A stretch of 64,000 nucleotides of DNA, taken from positions 682,001 to 746,000 of the forward strand of contig NZ_KB905155.1 of the NCBI RefSeq assembly GCF_000378605.1, read 5' to 3'. The notes beneath the pieces are model-generated. The model was not told the DNA's origin, did no database searches, and was given only the letters and a program-made list of their open reading frames with translations. The translations under genes and the position numbers were made by a program. The stretch is from Thioalkalivibrio sp. ALJ21. GTDB lineage: Bacteria; Pseudomonadota; Gammaproteobacteria; Ectothiorhodospirales; Ectothiorhodospiraceae. Shown piece after piece: positions 36,558 through 46,369 of this stretch; the first letter of the stretch is position 1; each line of letters begins with the position of its first letter.

Positions 36558-37858
36558 GCCGCCTCCAGTGCCAGGCCGACGGTTCGGGCGAGATCCACAA
36601 AGCCCGGGAACGACGTGGCCACGTTTGCGCAGTCACGGATGCGTATCGGGGCACTGGCCCGCAGCCCTGCCATCGCGAACGACATCGCGATGCGGTGGTC
36701 GCCATGGCTGTCGACCTCCCCGCCGGAGAAGCCCTCGCCACCCTGGATGCGAATACCATCGGGCTGCACCGTGCACTGCACGCCCAGCGCCTGAAGGCCA
36801 TCGGCCATCACCTGGATCCGATCGCTCTCCTTGACCCGCAGCTCTTCCGCGCCGGTCAGGACGGTCTCGCCCTCGGCGCAGGCCGCTGCGACGAAGATGG
36901 CCGGGAATTCGTCGATCGCCAGCGGCACCAGCTCGGTCGGAATCTCGATCCCCTTGAGGGGGGCAGCATGCACCTCGATGTCGGCCACCGGTTCACCCCC
37001 GGCTTCGCGTTCGTTCTCCACGCGGATATCCGCACCCATCAGGCGCAGGATGTCGATCACACCGGTCCGGGTCGGATTGATGCCGACATGCGCCAGGCGC
37101 ATCTGCGACCCCGTCGCGATGCTCGCCCCCACCAGGAAGAAGGCGGCCGAGGAGATGTCCGCCGGGACATCCACCGAACTCGCCTGCAGGCGCCCGCCCC
37201 CGGTAACACAGGCCTTCGGGCCATCCCGCGTTACCACGCAGCCGAAGCCATTTAGCATGCGCTCGGTATGATCCCGGGTGGGCGCGGGCTCGGTCACACA
37301 GGTTTTCCCTTCTGCCCACAGCCCCGCAAGCAGGATCGCGGACTTTACCTGGGCGCTGGCTACCTGCAGCACATGGTCGGTACCCCGCAGGGGCGCTCCC
37401 CCCCGTATGCGCAAGGGCGGAGTACCCGCCTCGCTGGTCTCGATCTGCGCCCCCATGCGCGCCAGGGGCTCGGTGACCCGGCGCATCGGGCGACGTGTCA
37501 GGGATTCATCGCCGATCAGCTCACTGTCGAAAGCCTGTCCGGCGAGCACCCCGCACAGCAGCCGCATCGCGGTCCCCGAGTTCCCCATGTCCAGCGGGCG
37601 ATCCGGTGCCTGAAGGCCATGCAGGCCGCGCCCCTGAATCACGACCTCGCCAGGTCCGTTGCGCTCGATCGGCACGCCCATCGCGCGAAAGGCCTCCAGC
37701 GTCGCCAGGCAATCGGCCCCTTCGAGAAAGCCGGTGACACGCGTCTCGCCCTCGGCCAGCGCGCCCAGCATGATCGAGCGATGGGAAATGGACTTGTCGC
37801 CCGGCACACGGGCGACACCGGAGAGCGTGCCCCCCGGCTGTACGGTAAAGGTGTTCAT
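36554..37858 (-). CDS. aroA: 3-phosphoshikimate 1-carboxyvinyltransferase (EPSP synthase)
   Basis: Sixth step of the shikimate pathway, 434 aa. PGDKSISHRSIMLGALAEG binds shikimate-3-phosphate and PEP, LDMGNSGTAMRLLCG is the second signature, and LRVKESDRI binds substrate near the C-terminal half. tyrA lies 3 bp upstream as a separate gene; the two are fused in Pseudomonas, so here the unfused form is kept. Confidence 0.97.
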   Translation of the reverse strand: MNTFTVQPGGTLSGVARVPGDKSISHRSIMLGALAEGETRVTGFLEGADCLATLEAFRAMGVPIERNGPGEVVIQGRGLHGLQAPDRPLDMGNSGTAMRLLCGVLAGQAFDSELIGDESLTRRPMRRVTEPLARMGAQIETSEAGTPPLRIRGGAPLRGTDHVLQVASAQVKSAILLAGLWAEGKTCVTEPAPTRDHTERMLNGFGCVVTRDGPKACVTGGGRLQASSVDVPADISSAAFFLVGASIATGSQMRLAHVGINPTRTGVIDILRLMGADIRVENEREAGGEPVADIEVHAAPLKGIEIPTELVPLAIDEFPAIFVAAACAEGETVLTGAEELRVKESDRIQVMADGLQALGVQCTVQPDGIRIQGGEGFSGGEVDSHGDHRIAMSFAMAGLRASAPIRIRDCANVATSFPGFVDLARTVGLALEAA

Positions 37859-37861
37859 GTT

Positions 37862-38743
37862 TCAGGTATCCAGTTGTGCATCCGCCGGGTCGCAAAAACG
37901 ATCCCGGGTTTCCTTTGCATGCCGAAAGCGTGCCTCGAGCGCGGGCCCGTCAGCCGCCTCGATCATCCCGCGCAGCTGCTCCAGGTCGCCCTGGTAGCGC
38001 TCGATCACCTCGAGGATCGCCGCGCGGTTGGCCAGGCAGATATCGCGCCAGACCACCGGGTCCGACGAGGCAATGCGGGTGAAGTCGCGAAAGCCGCCCG
38101 CGGCATAATGAAAGATCTCGTCGCGCTCGCTCATGTCCGACAGCGACGCCACCAGCGTGTAGGCCAGCACGTGAGGCAGATGGCTCGTCGCCGCGAGCAC
38201 CCGGTCGTGATGGGCGGGTGTCATGAATTCCACCCGCGCACCGGCCGCCTGCCACATTTGTGCAATGCGATCGCTGGCCATCGGATTGGTCGCATCCGCC
38301 GGGGTCAGGATCACCAGCCGGTCCCGAAAGAGGCTGGGAAATGCGGCCGTTACCCCGCTCTTCTCGGTTCCGGCGATCGGGTGACCGGGCACAAACTGGC
38401 GCGGCGTGGTGCCAAAGCCCTCGGTCACCGCGTCGATCACGGCCTGCTTGCTCGAGCCGACATCGGTCAACAGGCTGTCTTCCGGCCAGCAGCCCGCCAG
38501 ATCGCGTGCCAGCGGACCCATTGCCCCCAACGGGACTGCCAGTACGCCGATATCCGCCCCTTCCGCGGCCTCTGCCACCGAGGTCGTCCAGCGATCGATC
38601 ACGCCCAGACGCTCGGCCTCGCGCAGGTTGTCTGCATTGCGTGAACAACCCACGATCTCGCGCACCGCACCCGCCTCTCGCAAGGCGAGTGCGAGCGAGC
38701 CGCCGATCAGGCCAACCCCGAAGATGACCAGCCGCTCGATCAT
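37862..38743 (-). CDS. tyrA: Prephenate/arogenate dehydrogenase
   Basis: Oxidative decarboxylation toward tyrosine, 293 aa. NAD-binding GVGLIGGSLALAL begins at residue 9. GHPIAGTEKSGVTAA carries the catalytic His and substrate loop. There is no chorismate mutase domain, unlike enterobacterial TyrA, and no C-terminal ACT domain. It overlaps hisC by 4 nt and is followed by aroA after 3 bp. Confidence 0.95.
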   Translation of the reverse strand: MIERLVIFGVGLIGGSLALALREAGAVREIVGCSRNADNLREAERLGVIDRWTTSVAEAAEGADIGVLAVPLGAMGPLARDLAGCWPEDSLLTDVGSSKQAVIDAVTEGFGTTPRQFVPGHPIAGTEKSGVTAAFPSLFRDRLVILTPADATNPMASDRIAQMWQAAGARVEFMTPAHHDRVLAATSHLPHVLAYTLVASLSDMSERDEIFHYAAGGFRDFTRIASSDPVVWRDICLANRAAILEVIERYQGDLEQLRGMIEAADGPALEARFRHAKETRDRFCDPADAQLDT

Positions 38744-39897
38744 GCCAGGGCCCGATCCAGCGCCTGCAGGAAGCGTTCGTTGTCCTCGGGCGTGGAGACC
38801 GTCACCCGCAGATGGCCGGGCAGCCCGTAGTTCTCCACGGGGCGGGTGATCACGCCTTCGCGTTGCAGCGCCTCGTATACCGGCCCCGCATCACGCCCGG
38901 TGTCGAAAGTAATGAAGTTGCCCACGGACGGGATTACACGCAGCCCGCGTTCGCGCAGACCCTCGCCCAGCTGCACCAGACCCTCGCGATTGACGCGCAC
39001 CGAACGCTCGATATGGGCGGAGTCGCCCAGCGCGGCCAGCCCCGCGGCCTGCGCGACCGCGTTCACATTGAATGGCTGGCGCACACGATTGAGCAGTTCC
39101 GCCACCGAGGGCGAACTGATCGCGTATCCCAGACGCAGGCCGGCAAGGCCCTGAATCTTGGAAAACGTGCGGGTCACGATCAGATTCGGGTAGCGCGCGA
39201 CCCACTGGGTGGTGTCGGGATAGTCTTCCTGCTCGACATACTCCGCATACGCCTCGTCGATCACGACCAGCGTGGTGGCCGGCATCGCCGCTACGAAGGC
39301 CTCGAGCGCCGCACGTCCGACCCAGGTGCCGGTCGGGTTGTTCGGATTCGCCACGAACACCACCCGCACGGTCTCACCCACGGCTTTCTGCATCGCAGCC
39401 AGATCGTGCCCGTAGGGCTGTTCCAGGTCGGTCGCAGGCAGTGCTTCGACCACCCGGGCATCGGCCCCTACCGCCTGGGTAACCAGCGGGTAGACGGCAA
39501 AGGCATGAGCCGAAAAAACCGAGGTCCGACCGGGCGCCAGCCACGCCCGCGCAACGAGCTCCAGGATCTCGTTGGACCCATTGCCGAGGGTAATGGCATC
39601 CGGGTCGACACCATGCCGGGTAGCCAGCGCGGCCTTGAGCTCGAAGCCTGCCCCATCGGGATAGATATGCGCCTCGCTCATCGCCGCGCGTGCGGCCTCC
39701 ACCGCCTGGGGCGAGGGCCCCAGCGGATTCTCGTTGGAGGCCATCTTGATCGCCTGCTGGATGCCCAGCTCCCGTTCGAGCGCCGCGATCGGCTTGCCGG
39801 GCTGATAGGGCGTCAGGCCCCGAACGCCATCCACGGCAAGCGCGGCGGCATCAAAGCCACCCGGGTTCGTATCGGACACGGGATTGCGTGAAGCCAT
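38740..39897 (-). CDS. hisC: Histidinol-phosphate aminotransferase (HisC family)
   Basis: PLP aminotransferase of 385 aa. ASNENPLGPS near the N terminus, FVANPNNPTG and the PLP-Lys segment RTFSKIQGLAGLRLGY are the family signatures. In the aromatic supraoperon this HisC paralogue is often a broad aromatic/histidinol-phosphate transaminase. It overlaps tyrA by 4 nt. Its 5' side abuts the inverted-repeat element, leaving only 15 bp of ordinary leader with a weak CCGAGG ribosome-binding site. Confidence 0.93.
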   Translation of the reverse strand: MASRNPVSDTNPGGFDAAALAVDGVRGLTPYQPGKPIAALERELGIQQAIKMASNENPLGPSPQAVEAARAAMSEAHIYPDGAGFELKAALATRHGVDPDAITLGNGSNEILELVARAWLAPGRTSVFSAHAFAVYPLVTQAVGADARVVEALPATDLEQPYGHDLAAMQKAVGETVRVVFVANPNNPTGTWVGRAALEAFVAAMPATTLVVIDEAYAEYVEQEDYPDTTQWVARYPNLIVTRTFSKIQGLAGLRLGYAISSPSVAELLNRVRQPFNVNAVAQAAGLAALGDSAHIERSVRVNREGLVQLGEGLRERGLRVIPSVGNFITFDTGRDAGPVYEALQREGVITRPVENYGLPGHLRVTVSTPEDNERFLQALDRALA

Positions 39898-39912
39898 GGG
39901 ATACCTCGGTTA

Positions 39913-39942
39913 GGGGAACACTGATTCATGCACGCGCTCGCG
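39913..39942 (+). repeat. Left terminal inverted repeat
   Basis: Starts GGGGAACACTGATTCATGCA; pairs with 40180-40209 with two mismatches (T/C at position 13, G/A at position 22). Confidence 0.85.
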
Positions 39943-40179
39943 CTCGAGTCGCTTTTGCGTGCGAACAAGGTGCGGTGACTGCCGTGCAGTCATTCTGCAC
40001 AAAGGAACCGCAGCCCCGTTCCCGCGCCCGTCTTCGATAACAACGGGCGGCCGAGCCCCTTGGGGTTGGTACCCCAGGTTCCCCGATCCTGCGTTGCGCC
40101 CCGAATCAATGAAAAACGGGCGGGCAGAACCACTACCCGCTGCGCACCGCGCCTTGTCTCGGGAAACCTGGGGTATCAA

Positions 40180-40209
40180 CGCGAGCGTGTGCATGAGTCA
40201 GTGTTCCCC
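40180..40209 (-). repeat. Right terminal inverted repeat
   Basis: Reverse complement of the left repeat with 28/30 identity. It ends at the base before the pheA stop codon (40210-40212). Confidence 0.85.
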
Positions 40210-41325
40210 TCAGGTAGCGGCCTGGGGGTAGCTCCCCAGCACCTTGACGGTATCGGCGGTCTGGCGCAGTTGCTCAAGACAATCCTGGATTTCCGGATCC
40301 TTCTGGTGGCCCACCAGATCCAGGAAAAACACATAGGTCCACTGGGTGCAGCGCGAGGGCCGCGACTCGATCCGGGTCAGGCTGATGCCCGCCTCTGCGA
40401 TCGGCTTGAGCAGCGCATACAGCGACCCTGGCCGGTTCGCGGTACTGAGCATGATCGAAGTCCGGTCGGCACCACTCGGCTCGGTGGACGCGGTGCCGAT
40501 AATCAGGAAGCGCGTGGTGTTGTCCGCGCGATCCTCGACATGCTGCACCCGCAGCGGAACACCATAGTGCTCGGCGGCCACGCGGCTGGCGATCGCCGCG
40601 CTTTCCGGATCTTTCGCCGCGACCTCCGCCGCCCGCGCGTTGGAAGACACCGCCTCGCGCTCCGCGTGTGGGAGGTGGGTGTCCAGCCACTGCCGGCACT
40701 GGGCCAGCGCCTGGGCGTGCGCGCGGACACGGCGAACCTGGCTGAGGTCTTCGGCCTGCGCCAGAAGATGATGATGGATCGGCGTCACGACCTCGCCGCA
40801 GATCTGCAGCGGCGAGTCGAGGAAACAGTCCACGGTATGCGTGACCACGCCCTCGGAGCTGTTCTCGATCGGCACTACACCGAACTGCGCCCGCCCGGCT
40901 TCCACCGCGCCAAACACCTGATCGATCGAGGTCAACGGGGTTGTCTCCACCGCGTGACCAAAGTGCTTGCGTGCCGCCAGGTGGGTAAACGTACCCTCGG
41001 GGCCCAGATAGGCGACCGTCAGCGGGTGCTCGAGCGCCAGGCACTCGGACATGATCTCCCGGAACAGCCGGACCACCGCATCGCCGGACAAGGGCCCGGG
41101 GTTTTCCTCGCGTACGCGCCGCAGGATCTCGGCCTCGCGCTCCGGACGGTAGAAGACCGGATTCGGCTCGAAGTCGCGCTTGACCCGCGCGACCGCCTCG
41201 GCGCAGCGAGCACGCTCGCTGAGAAGCTCCAGCAACTGCCCGTCGAGCTCATCGATGCGGTTGCGCAAGGACCCGAGGTCTTCCGGCCCTGTAGCGGCTT
41301 TCGGCGATGGCCCCTTCTTCGTCAC
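40210..41325 (-). CDS. pheA: Bifunctional chorismate mutase/prephenate dehydratase
   Basis: Two steps of phenylalanine synthesis, 371 aa. An AroQ-type chorismate mutase spans about 18-100 (LRNRIDELDGQLLELLSER). The dehydratase domain runs about 103-280 (VAYLGPEGTFTHLAA, VVPIENSSEGVVTHTVD). A C-terminal ACT domain follows with the ESRP Phe-binding motif (RIESRPSR), indicating feedback inhibition by Phe. serA-like lies 3 bp upstream. Its stop abuts the inverted-repeat element. Confidence 0.97.
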   Translation of the reverse strand: MTKKGPSPKAATGPEDLGSLRNRIDELDGQLLELLSERARCAEAVARVKRDFEPNPVFYRPEREAEILRRVREENPGPLSGDAVVRLFREIMSECLALEHPLTVAYLGPEGTFTHLAARKHFGHAVETTPLTSIDQVFGAVEAGRAQFGVVPIENSSEGVVTHTVDCFLDSPLQICGEVVTPIHHHLLAQAEDLSQVRRVRAHAQALAQCRQWLDTHLPHAEREAVSSNARAAEVAAKDPESAAIASRVAAEHYGVPLRVQHVEDRADNTTRFLIIGTASTEPSGADRTSIMLSTANRPGSLYALLKPIAEAGISLTRIESRPSRCTQWTYVFFLDLVGHQKDPEIQDCLEQLRQTADTVKVLGSYPQAAT

Positions 41326-41328
41326 GAT

Positions 41329-42492
41329 CTACAGCACCCGCGCGCGCAGCACGCCATCAATCTGCAGCAACGCCTCCAGCGTGGACGGATCGGGCTTCCC
41401 GTCCACGTCGAGCAGCGTATACGCCAGATCCCCGCGGGAATCGTTCATCAGGTGCAGGATGTTCAGGTTGGATTCGCCCAGGACATGCGAGATACGCGCC
41501 ACGCGATCCGGGAGATTGCGGTTGACCACAGCGATGCGGGTGTCGCCCTTGCGGTCCAGCACCAGGGTCGGCAGGTTCACCGAATTCACCACGTTGCCGT
41601 TCTCCAGATAGTCGCGCAGCTGGTCGGCAATCATCACCGCACAGTTCTCCTCCGACTCGGTCGTCGAGGCCCCCAGGTGCGGCAGCGTGATGACCCGCGG
41701 GTGGCCCAGCATGTTGGGCACCGGGAAGTCCGTGATGTAGGCGTGCAGCCGTTCGGCATCCAGTCCCTCGCGGACGGCCTCGTCATCGACGATGCCCTCG
41801 CGCGCCAGGTTCAGCACCATCGCGCCCGGGTTCATACCCTCCAGCCCCTTGGCGTTGACCAGGTGCCGCGTGTTCTCGGTCAGCGGGACATGCACCGTCA
41901 CCGCGTCCGCACCCTCCAGGGCCGCCTCCACGGAGCGCGCCCGCTCGATGTCCGAATCGAGGCGCCAGGCATTCTCGACCGTGACCTTGGGGTCGAATCC
42001 CACGACCTCCATGCCGAGGGCCTTGGCGGCATTGGCCACGCCGACACCGATGGCGCCCAGCCCCAGCACGGCGAGCTTGCGCCCGGGCAGTTCGAAGCCC
42101 GTGAACCGCTTCTTGCCGTGTTCGACCGCGGCCATGAAGTCGTCCTTGCTCGGGTCCAGCTCCTGCACATAGCCCGCCGCCGGCAGCAGGTTGCGCGCGC
42201 CCAGCAGCAGGCCGGCGATCACCAGCTCCTTGACCGCATTGGCATTGGCTCCGGGGGCGTTGAATACCGCGACCCCGCGATCGGACAGCGCCGCGACCGG
42301 GATATTGTTGACCCCGCTGCCGGCGCGTCCGACGGCCAGTACGGAATCCGGGATCTCGACATCGTGCAGGTTGAACGAGCGCAGCATCAGCGCGTCGGGC
42401 TGGTTGATGTCCGAGGCCACCTCGTAACGGTCCCGCGGGAAGCGGTCCAGCCCGCGTATGGCAATGTTGTTATAGGTCTGTATGCGGTACAT
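41329..42492 (-). CDS. serA: D-3-phosphoglycerate dehydrogenase-like protein with ACT domain
   Basis: 2-hydroxyacid dehydrogenase of 387 aa. An N-terminal catalytic half precedes a Rossmann domain (LAVLGLGAIGVGVANAA), and an ACT domain covers roughly 315-387. Catalytic Arg (LNLAREGIVDD) and His (LPHLGASTTE) are present. The usual catalytic Glu of VFxxEP is absent; the site reads TDFPVPNMLG. Related short PGDHs share this form, so serine synthesis is still likely. It lies between serC (38 bp) and pheA (3 bp), which supports that role. Confidence 0.85.
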   Translation of the reverse strand: MYRIQTYNNIAIRGLDRFPRDRYEVASDINQPDALMLRSFNLHDVEIPDSVLAVGRAGSGVNNIPVAALSDRGVAVFNAPGANANAVKELVIAGLLLGARNLLPAAGYVQELDPSKDDFMAAVEHGKKRFTGFELPGRKLAVLGLGAIGVGVANAAKALGMEVVGFDPKVTVENAWRLDSDIERARSVEAALEGADAVTVHVPLTENTRHLVNAKGLEGMNPGAMVLNLAREGIVDDEAVREGLDAERLHAYITDFPVPNMLGHPRVITLPHLGASTTESEENCAVMIADQLRDYLENGNVVNSVNLPTLVLDRKGDTRIAVVNRNLPDRVARISHVLGESNLNILHLMNDSRGDLAYTLLDVDGKPDPSTLEALLQIDGVLRARVL

Positions 42493-42530
42493 CCGGGCCC
42501 TCCGTGATCGGTTCCCTCAGGGAGACGCGC

Positions 42531-43616
42531 TCAGGCGTGGCGGTTCTCGAAGTCCGCCATAAACTCGATCAGCGCGTCCACGGCACTCTCCGGTACGGCG
42601 TTGTAGATGCTTGCCCGCATCCCGCCTACCGAACGATGCCCCTTCAGCGACGACAGTCCCGCGGCATCGGCCTCGTTCAGAAACGTACCGTCCAGCGAGT
42701 CGTCCGCGAGGATGAAGGGCACGTTCATCCACGAACGCGCATCCGGTTCGACCGGGTTGCGATAGAACGCCGAGTTGTCCACGAAATGATAGAGCTTCTC
42801 GGCCTTGCGCTGGTTGATCTCGGCCATCTTTTCCAACCCGCCCTGCTCCAGCAACCATTCGAAGACGAGTCCCGCCAGGTACCAGCCGAAGGTCGGCGGC
42901 GTGTTGTACATGGAGTCATTTTTCGCCTGCAGCGCCCAGTCGACCACCGCCGGCAGGTTGGGATTCGACTCCTGGTCCAGCAGGTCGTTGCGAACGATCA
43001 CCACAGTCAGCCCGGCGGGCCCGATGTTCTTCTGCGCGCCAGCATAGATCACGCCGAATTTCGACACGTCGATCGGGCGCGAGAGGATGGTGGAGGACAT
43101 ATCCGCGACGAGCGGCTTGCCCCCGACCTCCGGGACCTCGTGAAACTCGACGCCACCGATCGTCTCGTTCGGGGTGTAGTGCACGTAGGCGGCATTCGGG
43201 TCGAGATTCCAGCTGTCGCGCGGCGGGATCGAGGCGTAGCCACTGGCCTGCGAGCTGGCGACGATGTTCACGGGCCCGAACTTCTGGGCTTCCTTGATCG
43301 CCTTGCCCGACCAGGCGCCGGTGTCGATGTAGTCCATCGGTTTCCCGCCCGAGTGCAGGTTCATCGGGATCGCCGCGAACTGGCCCGTCGCCCCACCCTG
43401 CAGGAACAACACGCTGTAATTGTCCGGAATATTCATCAGCTTGCGCAGGTCCTGCTCGGCCTTCTCGGCGACCTGCATGAACGGCTTGCCGCGATGGCTC
43501 ATCTCCATCACGGACATCCCGGCGCCATGGAAATCGATCAGTTCGTCGCGTGCCCGTTCCAGGACCGCCTGCGGCAGCGCCGCCGGCCCCGCACTGAAGT
43601 TATGCACTCGGCTCAT
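42531..43616 (-). CDS. serC: Phosphoserine aminotransferase
   Basis: PLP enzyme for serine and pyridoxal phosphate synthesis, 361 aa. [15 protein letters not shown] is the family start, [14 protein letters not shown] follows, and the PLP Lys is in [13 protein letters not shown]. The C terminus has [17 protein letters not shown], binding the substrate phosphate. The start overlaps the gyrA stop by 4 nt. Confidence 0.97.
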   Translation of the reverse strand: MSRVHNFSAGPAALPQAVLERARDELIDFHGAGMSVMEMSHRGKPFMQVAEKAEQDLRKLMNIPDNYSVLFLQGGATGQFAAIPMNLHSGGKPMDYIDTGAWSGKAIKEAQKFGPVNIVASSQASGYASIPPRDSWNLDPNAAYVHYTPNETIGGVEFHEVPEVGGKPLVADMSSTILSRPIDVSKFGVIYAGAQKNIGPAGLTVVIVRNDLLDQESNPNLPAVVDWALQAKNDSMYNTPPTFGWYLAGLVFEWLLEQGGLEKMAEINQRKAEKLYHFVDNSAFYRNPVEPDARSWMNVPFILADDSLDGTFLNEADAAGLSSLKGHRSVGGMRASIYNAVPESAVDALIEFMADFENRHA

Positions 43617-46228
43617 TCCGGATCTCCGTTGTCCATGGTGTTCTGGGTGGGTTCGTCGTCTTCGTCGCCCTCGCTGTCACTGTCGAGGTCTTCATCCTCG
43701 CCCTGCAGCTTTTCGACCCGCGCCAGTTCCACCAGGCGCTCGCCCTCGTCCAGACGGATCAATCGCACGCCCTGCGTGTTGCGCCCGATCAGCGGGATCT
43801 GGTCCACCGGCGTGCGCACCAGCGTCCCGCCCGTGGTGATCAGCATTGCCTCGTCGTCTTCCAGCACGCGCGCGGCCCCGACCAGCGGGCCATTGCGCCC
43901 CTCCGTCTGGATCCCGATCACGCCCTGACCGCCACGACGGTGGACCGGGAATTCGTCGAAGCGGGTCCGCTTGCCGTAGCCGTTCTCCGTGGCCAGCAAG
44001 GCCGCACCCTCGGCGACATTGAGCAGCGCAATCACGCGATGATCCGATTCCATGCGCACGCCGCGCACACCGCAGGCGGTACGGCCCATCGGCCGCACGT
44101 CACTCTCGGAGAAGCGCACTGCCTTGCCGGCCGTGGTAACGAGCATTACGTCCATCTGGCCATCGGTGAGCGAGACGTCCACCAGGTAGTCGTCGTCGCG
44201 CAGATCCACTGCAATGATCCCGGTCGAGCGTCGACGCGAGAAGTCTGTCAGCGGCGTCTTCTTGACCGTGCCTCGGGCGGTGACCATGAACACGTAGTGG
44301 TCCGGGTCGTATTCCCGCACCGGCAGGATCGCGTTGATGCGCTCACCGGATTCCAGCGGCAGCAGATTGACGATCGGCTTGCCGCGCGAGGCTCGCGAGC
44401 CCTGCGGCAGCTCGTAGACCTTCAGCCAGTACACGCGCCCGCGGCTGGAGAAGCAAAGCACCGTGTCGTGCGTGTTCGCGACCAGCAACCGATCGACGAA
44501 ATCCTCTTCCTTGAAGCTCGCGGCCGCCTTGCCACGACCGCCTCGGCGCTGTGCGCGATAGTCGGCCACCGGCTGGTACTTCACATAACCAGCGTGCGAG
44601 AGCGTCACCACGACGTCTTCTTCGCCGATCAGGTCTTCCAGCGTCAGGTTCGCCTGGCGCTCGCGAATCTCGCTGCGCCGTTCGTCGCCGAACTGCTCGG
44701 CCACAGCCAGCAACTCGTTGCGGATCTCCTGCTGCAGGCGTTCGCCCGAGCTCAGGATGTCGAGCAGGTCCTCGATCAGGTCCAGCAGTTCGCGGTATTC
44801 GTCGAGGATCTTGTCCTGTTCCAGCCCGGTCAGGCGGTGCAGGCGCAGATCCAGGATCGCCTGGGCCTGGGCTTCGGACAGGCGGTAACCGTCGTCGCCC
44901 ACGCCGTATTCGGGGGCCAGGTCCTCGGGACGCGAGGCGCTGGCCCCGGCCCGATCCAGCATGTCGCTGACCACGCCCAGCGGCCAACTGCGCGCCAGCA
45001 GGCCGGCCTTGGCCTCGGCCGGATTGGGGGCGGCACGGATCAGTTCGATCACCGGATCAATATTCGCCAGCGCGATCGCCAGGCCTTCCAGGATATGGGC
45101 GCGCTCGCGGGCCTTGCGCAGATCGAAGATCGTGCGGCGGGTGACCACCTCGCGGCGGTGCCGCAGGAAGGCCTCCAGCACCTGACGCAGATCCAGCACC
45201 TTCGGCTGCCCGTCGACCAGGGCGACGATGTTAATGCCGAAGACGTTCTGCATCTGCGTATGCATGTACAGGTGGTTCAGGACCACCTCGGCCATCTCGC
45301 CACGCTTGAGCTCGATGACCAGGCGCATGCCGTCCTTGTCCGACTCGTCGCGCAGCTCCGAGATGCCGTCGATGCGCTTTTCCTTGACCAGCTCGGCGAT
45401 CTTCTCGGTCAGGCGGGCCTTGTTCACCTGGTACGGGAGTTCGGTGACGACGATCGCCTCGCGCTGTCCGCCCTCCAGCGGCTCGACATGCGAGCGCGCC
45501 CGGATCAGCACCCGGCCGCGGCCGGTGCGATAGGCCTCGCGCACGCCTTCCACGCCGTTGATGATCCCGGCCGTAGGGAAATCGGGGCCCGGCACGTGCT
45601 CCATCAGGCCCTCGATGGAGATCTCGGGGTCATCGATCAGCGCCACACAGGCGTTGATCACTTCGCGCAGGTTGTGCGGCGGGATGTTGGTCGCCATCCC
45701 CACCGCGATCCCGGCGGAGCCGTTGACCAGCAGGTTGGGGAACTTGCTCGGGAGGACTGCCGGCTCTTGTTCGGAACCATCGTAGTTGTCGATGAAATCG
45801 ACGGTTTCCTTGTCGATGTCGGCCAGCAGCTCGGCCGCGATGCGCGCCATGCGCACCTCGGTATACCGCATGGCCGCCGGGGAGTCGCCGTCAATGGAGC
45901 CGAAGTTGCCCTGACCGTCGGCCAGCATGTAGCGCATCGAAAACGGCTGCGCCATGCGCACGATGGCGTCGTAGACGGCCGAGTCGCCATGCGGGTGGTA
46001 CTTACCGATCACGTCACCGACCACACGCGCCGACTTCTTGTAGGGCTTGTTGTAGTCGTTGCCCAGCTCGCGCATCGCGTAGAGCACGCGGCGATGGACC
46101 GGCTTGAGGCCGTCACGGACATCGGGGAGGGCCCGGCCCACGATTACGCTCATCGCGTAATCGAGGTAGGACTGCTGCATCTCGTCTTCGAGATTGACCG
46201 GGAAGATTTCCTTGGCAAATTCAGCCAT
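43613..46228 (-). CDS. gyrA: DNA gyrase subunit A
   Basis: Breakage-reunion subunit of the type II topoisomerase, 871 aa. The catalytic Tyr is in [10 protein letters not shown] (about 122). The quinolone-determining region reads [10 protein letters not shown], with the wild-type Ser and Asp of E. coli positions 83 and 87. A six-bladed C-terminal wrapping domain has the GyrA box as QRRGGRGK (about 560). It ends in a highly acidic tail ([17 protein letters not shown]). First gene of the minus-strand aromatic/serine operon, with its own promoter. Confidence 0.98.
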   Translation of the reverse strand: MAEFAKEIFPVNLEDEMQQSYLDYAMSVIVGRALPDVRDGLKPVHRRVLYAMRELGNDYNKPYKKSARVVGDVIGKYHPHGDSAVYDAIVRMAQPFSMRYMLADGQGNFGSIDGDSPAAMRYTEVRMARIAAELLADIDKETVDFIDNYDGSEQEPAVLPSKFPNLLVNGSAGIAVGMATNIPPHNLREVINACVALIDDPEISIEGLMEHVPGPDFPTAGIINGVEGVREAYRTGRGRVLIRARSHVEPLEGGQREAIVVTELPYQVNKARLTEKIAELVKEKRIDGISELRDESDKDGMRLVIELKRGEMAEVVLNHLYMHTQMQNVFGINIVALVDGQPKVLDLRQVLEAFLRHRREVVTRRTIFDLRKARERAHILEGLAIALANIDPVIELIRAAPNPAEAKAGLLARSWPLGVVSDMLDRAGASASRPEDLAPEYGVGDDGYRLSEAQAQAILDLRLHRLTGLEQDKILDEYRELLDLIEDLLDILSSGERLQQEIRNELLAVAEQFGDERRSEIRERQANLTLEDLIGEEDVVVTLSHAGYVKYQPVADYRAQRRGGRGKAAASFKEEDFVDRLLVANTHDTVLCFSSRGRVYWLKVYELPQGSRASRGKPIVNLLPLESGERINAILPVREYDPDHYVFMVTARGTVKKTPLTDFSRRRSTGIIAVDLRDDDYLVDVSLTDGQMDVMLVTTAGKAVRFSESDVRPMGRTACGVRGVRMESDHRVIALLNVAEGAALLATENGYGKRTRFDEFPVHRRGGQGVIGIQTEGRNGPLVGAARVLEDDEAMLITTGGTLVRTPVDQIPLIGRNTQGVRLIRLDEGERLVELARVEKLQGEDEDLDSDSEGDEDDEPTQNTMDNGDPE

Positions 46229-46262
46229 CGAGAGTTACGCCGTCCGTCTGAACAAGCTCGCG

Positions 46263-46271
46263 ATCATACCA
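46263..46271 (-). promoter_or_regulatory. Extended -10 promoter upstream of gyrA
   Basis: TGG-TATGAT on the minus strand, about 35 bp upstream of the gyrA ATG. The -35 region is poor, fitting an extended -10 promoter. Confidence 0.45.
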
Positions 46272-46369
46272 CAGGGGTAACCACTGGGACCTAGAAAATG
46301 GGCCTGAAATCGCCCCTCCGTAGCTCTCAGCCGGGGTATGCCACTGTGAAACACCGTGATCCGGCGCTG

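Larger units (their letters stand above)
39913..40209. mobile_element. Non-coding element with 30-bp terminal inverted repeats (MITE-like)
   Basis: A 297-bp segment fills the hisC-pheA gap. Its ends are inverted repeats: 39913-39942 (GGGGAACACTGATTCATGCA onward) and 40180-40209, identical at 28 of 30 positions. An inner inverted repeat pairs 40067-40086 with 40159-40178 (18/20). No plausible protein is encoded. The right end stops exactly before the pheA stop codon, and the left end is 15 bp from the hisC start. No clear target-site duplication is seen. Size, non-coding content and long terminal repeats fit a miniature inverted-repeat transposable element; identity with a known family was not tested. 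Confidence 0.75.

Noticed and set aside
45950..46000. Possible quinolone-resistance substitution in gyrA
   Set aside because: The region reads [10 protein letters not shown], the wild-type sensitive sequence.
43940..46294. 784-codon open frame on the plus strand opposite gyrA
   Set aside because: Typical antisense shadow in GC-rich DNA; composition is His/Gln/Arg-rich, with no family, and gyrA is certain.
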